A stretch of 23,566 nucleotides of DNA from Byssochlamys sp. IMV 00236 (taxonomy: Eukaryota; Ascomycota; Eurotiomycetes; Eurotiales; Thermoascaceae): assembly GCA_001931875.2 (NCBI GenBank), contig MSJH02000351.1, positions 1 to 23,566 on the forward strand, given 5' to 3'. The position numbers and the translations under genes are program-made. The notes beneath the pieces are model-generated. The model ran no database searches and was not told the origin of the DNA. It saw only the letters and a list, made by a program, of their open reading frames with translations. Of this stretch, positions 20,497-23,566 are shown in pieces; positions within the stretch are counted from its first letter, which is position 1; each line of letters opens with the position of its first letter.

Positions 20497-22203
20497 TTAT
20501 TCCAGTTTGATTTGATCAAGCACATCCTTTACGATGTATGGGTATTTTGTATGGCCATCTAGCTCTGGTATTTCTAAGTTTTCAATCCGACCAATTTTCA
20601 CAGCTTCCAGTCCAGCTACACTGGTAGCCAGCGAATGTAGCCTGTAAACATAAGCCAGGACCCAATCGTTTGAAGTGTGACAGTTGATAAAACGTCCTGA
20701 CACGATCGATTGAACCTGTAGCCATTCCTGTTCGTCCTCTGTAGATAAAGGTGCTCCCATAAGTACAACATGGTTTACGATGCCTATGCAGCCTCTTTCG
20801 TAGAGCTCAAGAAGACAATGCCAGATGACAAGGCATCCACAACTGTAAGCTATCAGGCTGCACGGGCGGTTTCCATGCACCCTTTGTTGTAAAACATCGG
20901 CCAAGACTTAAAGCAATGAGTCTTTGACATTTTTGTATTTTCTATTTCCTTTACCTGCCCCGGCCTTTCTTGATCGATCTACTGCGATCTGCCAAGGGTT
21001 ATCTATAACATCAGCCATTTTCAAGATGGTTGCAGGTAGAGCAACAGCAGCTACATTTGTTGTTAGACCTTGCACATAGTATTCCAATACTTACCGAAAA
21101 ATGCATGAAGAACGGTTGATTTGGCTACTTCCATGCCTGCGTACTTGATAGCTGAGTCTTTAACGAATCTCTTGAAAGAGTATCCTAGGTCGAGCAGCTC
21201 CTTTTTCTCATATTCTAAGCAATAGATATCACTCCCGCTCCCATGCTTTCCTTCAAATGCGTGTTCCCAAGGAGCCTTTTTCATTTTGTAAGTGCTGATT
21301 ACATAGACATATTGTGTCACGTACCTTGGTTTCATTTGCTGATTCAAGCAAGAAGCCAGATATACAAATGGTACAGTGCAAGCTAGGAATAGGCGGCAAA
21401 TCAGGATCTCTGAGTATTTGTCGAAACTCGAACTCGTCAATCCCCTTCATGCGGCGATGCATCTTCCAGCCAGCCAGCCCACCACCTGTAAGACCAAAAA
21501 GGCTAGTGATAAGAGCCACGCCACCGGCGGTTGCAAAGAAACCAGCGCCTGTGACACCTACAAGCAGTGGCGCCAGGAGGGGAGCGGCCAACCCACCTGT
21601 CAGGGCAATCACTGCACCACCACCCAAGATGCCTGCGCCAGTAGCAACCCAACGTAATGCCTGTTGTTTCTTATTACCATCTTGTACCGCCTTCTTGGCC
21701 GAGGCACCCATGTTATCAGTGTGTGAGGACGACTGCTGTTCCTGTAGAGCATAATATATTTGCTGAGAGACACTGCGTTCAACTGCATTGAGATCACCAC
21801 ATGATAATTGCAAGCAACGTTCAAGTTCAAGCAATAGGCTCCTGGCTCTCGCATCATAATACATCTCTGCCTTTTGATGGCCGTAGATAGACAAGGCGAC
21901 AAGATCAAGCATGACGTCAATGCGTATGTCTTTCTGACTAGATAGCATATCTATAGCTTGGTCAAGAGTGAGGACGCCTAATTAAATATAAGTGATCTCT
22001 TTTTAATATTCTCTGTGTTTTTTACATAATTGCTTTTGCGTCAAGTCTAGATAGGAAAGTAGTTTGTTCCAGTAATCAGTAGACCAAGGCTCGCCCATCG
22101 CACAGTTCGTCAATGCTTGACTAGTAACTCGTGCAATAGCCATTCTTTGTTCTCTTGTCCAATCCTTGACAGAAAGCTTGATGAGTGGTTTGTCATTTGG
22201 CAT
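20497..22203 (-). CDS. MIL1: DUF726 / TMCO4-like membrane alpha/beta hydrolase (Mil1-like)
   Basis: Putative membrane-associated lipase-like protein, 505 residues; the yeast relative Mil1 binds the AP-1 adaptor and human TMCO4 is the animal homologue. Exons: 22203-22026, 21977-21325, 21275-21095, 21050-20955, 20906-20497 (1518 nt, multiple of three), with introns of 44-49 nt. The N-terminal half is helical (VLTLDQAIDMLSSQKDIRID). It is followed by a Gly/Ala-rich hydrophobic block of about 60 residues (GAGILGGGAVIALTGGLAAP and on), probably two or three membrane helices, then MHRRMKGIDEFEF. The hydrolase part has HCTICISGFLLES, then SLIAYSCGCLVIWHCLLEL holding the nucleophile-elbow Ser (family usually GYSLG, here AYSCG), HVVLMGAPLS, NDWVLAYVYR (likely acid) and LDGHTKYPYIV (likely catalytic His). 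Start 22203 is the first ATG. It is divergent from POP5. Confidence 0.87.
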
Positions 22204-22309
22204 GATTGCTTAACAAAAGAAATGTTGCTTTAGCTGAATATGCTTTAACCGGAGTTAATAATGCCTTCAGTCGTTTTTTTTTTTTTCTCTCTCTCCCACT
22301 CTCAATAAT
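22204..22309. promoter_or_regulatory. Compact divergent promoter MIL1-like / POP5
   Basis: Only 106 bp separate the two start codons. The block holds a T-run followed by CTCTCTCTCCCACTCTC directly before the POP5 ATG, a pyrimidine-rich leader common in fungal promoters. No TATA box is evident. Confidence 0.55.
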
Positions 22310-22512
22310 ATGGTTCGATTTAAGCATCGCTGGATTCTGTTTCAAGTTAATCAAGATCCAGTAATTGAGAATGGTCAAATCGTTTATCCAAGAACCAGTT
22401 TGAGATTAAATGATCAAATGATCAGTCGAGCAATCTATAATCAAATCGAGATCTATTATGGACAGTTCGGTAAAGGTCTTGGCAGTGTAGCAGGTATACA
22501 ATGACTCAACGT

Positions 22513-22552
<40 letters not shown>

Positions 22553-22920
22553 CATTACATTAATAAAAAAAAATATAGTCAAATGGTATAACCCAGATAC
22601 AAGGATTGGCATTATGCGTATTCCTAGAGATTATACAAACATGTATCTATCGACTATGTTTTATATGAACAAGGTAGCCTCTGTGCCGTGTAGTATAAGT
22701 ATTCTGAGGGTATCAGGCACGATTATCTTTGTACAGACAGCGGCAATTGAGTGGGATAGAACATATTATATAAGAGAACAGGAAGAAGCAGAAAAGAAAG
22801 GTAATATTATATAATATGATGAATATAAAAGGTTGATGTACTTTTATATCAATAGGCCAGCATTACAGTTCAGCAGAAAAGATAGAAGCATCCAAAAAGC
22901 AAATCACCTCTATTTCATGA
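22310..22920 (+). CDS. POP5: RNase P/MRP protein subunit Pop5
   Basis: Protein subunit shared by RNase P and RNase MRP, needed for tRNA 5' processing and rRNA maturation in the nucleus; 156 residues. Exons: 22310-22493, 22579-22800, 22856-22920 (471 nt). It starts MVRFKHRWILFQV, the hallmark Pop5 opening (MVRFKxRYLL). It continues with SRAIYNQIEIYYGQFGKGLG, then VKWYNPDTRIGIMRIPRDYT (family VKYFNPxTxxxIIRVPRD), ILRVSGTIIFVQTAAIEWDR, and a Lys/Glu/Ser tail. The length and domain are complete. The first intron (85 nt) carries an AT dinucleotide repeat of 18 units. The second is 55 nt. The 5' leader is a CT tract. Confidence 0.93.
22515..22550. repeat. (AT)18 microsatellite in POP5 intron 1
   Basis: Thirty-six bases of pure AT dinucleotide lie inside the first POP5 intron. 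They are perfectly self-complementary and likely variable in length between isolates. Confidence 0.9.
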
Positions 22921-23540
22921 TAATAAATACCGTCATTTCTCACACATACCCGCTAGAGCTCATCAGCTGATAAATCCTAAAGTGCTGTTATAAGATATAT
23001 ACATCAAATGTTATCAATTCTGAACATTTGGTATAGATTACGCATGATAATATATAGTCAACTGTAATCTGACTCTTTGTGTCGATCATCCAGTAAAGGG
23101 TCTATATTGGAAATCAGGATTATTAAAAGAATTTATAAAAACCCTTCAAAGTGCCCACTAGGGTCAGGTCAGAATAGTACTGTGCAGCATATTGAATCTG
23201 TATGATGACAGACATTCCTGCTTCGTTCAATAAGACATTTATAGTCTTTGACAATAAAAGTTCTTTATTATGCAAAGTAAAAGGTTGCTGTTCTCGGTTT
23301 TTCTCTACTGAATCAAAAACAAACAGACTCATCCAATTAAAAATAAGCCAGCCTTTAATGTTCCCAACATAAAAATTCCTTTCCTATAGGACTTCTGCAA
23401 CCGCATAAACCCAAGCCTTTTTTTATATATATAAAAGTCAATGAGTGTATAAATATATGCAGTGGATGTGAACTATTGTCAAATCACCAGATTTATTATT
23501 GATTTATTATTTACTGTTTTGATTTTTTTTATTATTATTA
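22921..23540. other. Region without a confident gene
   Basis: A+T-rich DNA downstream of POP5. The only notable frame is on the minus strand at 23332-23123: 69 codons, opening MSLFVFDSVEKNREQQPFTL and containing LNEAGMSVIIQIQYAAQYYS, followed by a TAA. It has fairly normal amino-acid composition but no recognised family, no clear splice partners and no conserved motif. It may be an exon of a gene that extends past the window, or chance. No tRNA was seen. Confidence 0.4.
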
Positions 23541-23566
23541 TTTCCTCTCTCTCTCTCTCTCTTTTT
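23541..23566. repeat. CT dinucleotide microsatellite at the window end
   Basis: The window closes with a CT repeat flanked by T-rich and ATT-rich runs. Together with the poly-T at the other end it suggests that both edges are assembly breaks in simple sequence. Confidence 0.85.

Noticed and set aside
21314..21754. Long plus-strand frames opposite the MIL1-like gene
   Set aside because: They are shadows of the Gly/Ala-rich membrane block of the minus-strand hydrolase.
1..23566. CRISPR array, bacterial operons or prophage
   Set aside because: Every recognised gene is spliced and eukaryotic. No regularly spaced repeats were found.

Overview
The window is nuclear DNA from a filamentous fungus, most probably an early-diverging mould of the Mucoromycota (Mucorales-like). 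This rests on many short GT-AG introns (about 36-95 nt, mostly 45-60) with CTAAC-like branch points, A+T-rich compact intergenic DNA, a Fanzor relic beside a Tc1-type transposase, and fungal versions of every recognisable gene. The first 40 bases are a pure poly-T run and the last bases are a CT microsatellite, so the window may be a whole contig that ends in low-complexity DNA. Exon structures were inferred by hand from splice consensus plus reading frame. In eight of the nine conserved genes the joined coding length is an exact multiple of three, start to stop. In the S9 peptidase only the initiator is unresolved.

Layout. (1) 41-5862, three genes on the minus strand: an Osh3-type oxysterol-binding protein (GOLD-PH-FFAT-ORD), a penta-EF-hand calcium sensor (Pef1/ALG-2-like), and a NUDT12-type NAD(H) pyrophosphatase with ankyrin repeats, a zinc ribbon and a Nudix box. 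(2) 5863-9432, a gene-poor insertion zone: a truncated Fanzor (TnpB-like) ORF head-to-head with a broken Tc1/mariner transposase, followed by an unexplained C/G-richer segment with strong inverted repeats. (3) 9433-14259, minus strand: an oligopeptidase B-like S9 peptidase and the mitochondrial complex III core protein Qcr1. (4) 14644-18238, plus strand: the meiotic MutS homologue MSH5, divergent from QCR1, with 19 introns. (5) 18239-19080: an unresolved area with a possible small minus-strand gene. (6) 19081-20432, plus: a Yck-like casein kinase 1 with a GA-AG intron. It converges on a minus-strand DUF726/TMCO4 (Mil1-like) alpha/beta hydrolase (20497-22203), which in turn diverges by only 106 bp from POP5 (22310-22920, RNase P/MRP subunit). 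(7) 22921-23566: no confident gene.

The conserved genes are unrelated housekeeping functions: lipid transfer, calcium sensing, nucleotide clean-up, respiration, meiosis, kinase signalling and RNA processing. I see no operon-like pathway and no clear new multi-gene system. The most unusual items are the Fanzor/Tc1 relic, the structured segment at 8496-8890, the GA-AG intron in the kinase, the missing ATG of the S9 peptidase, and the altered signature in the sterol-binding domain of the Osh3 homologue.
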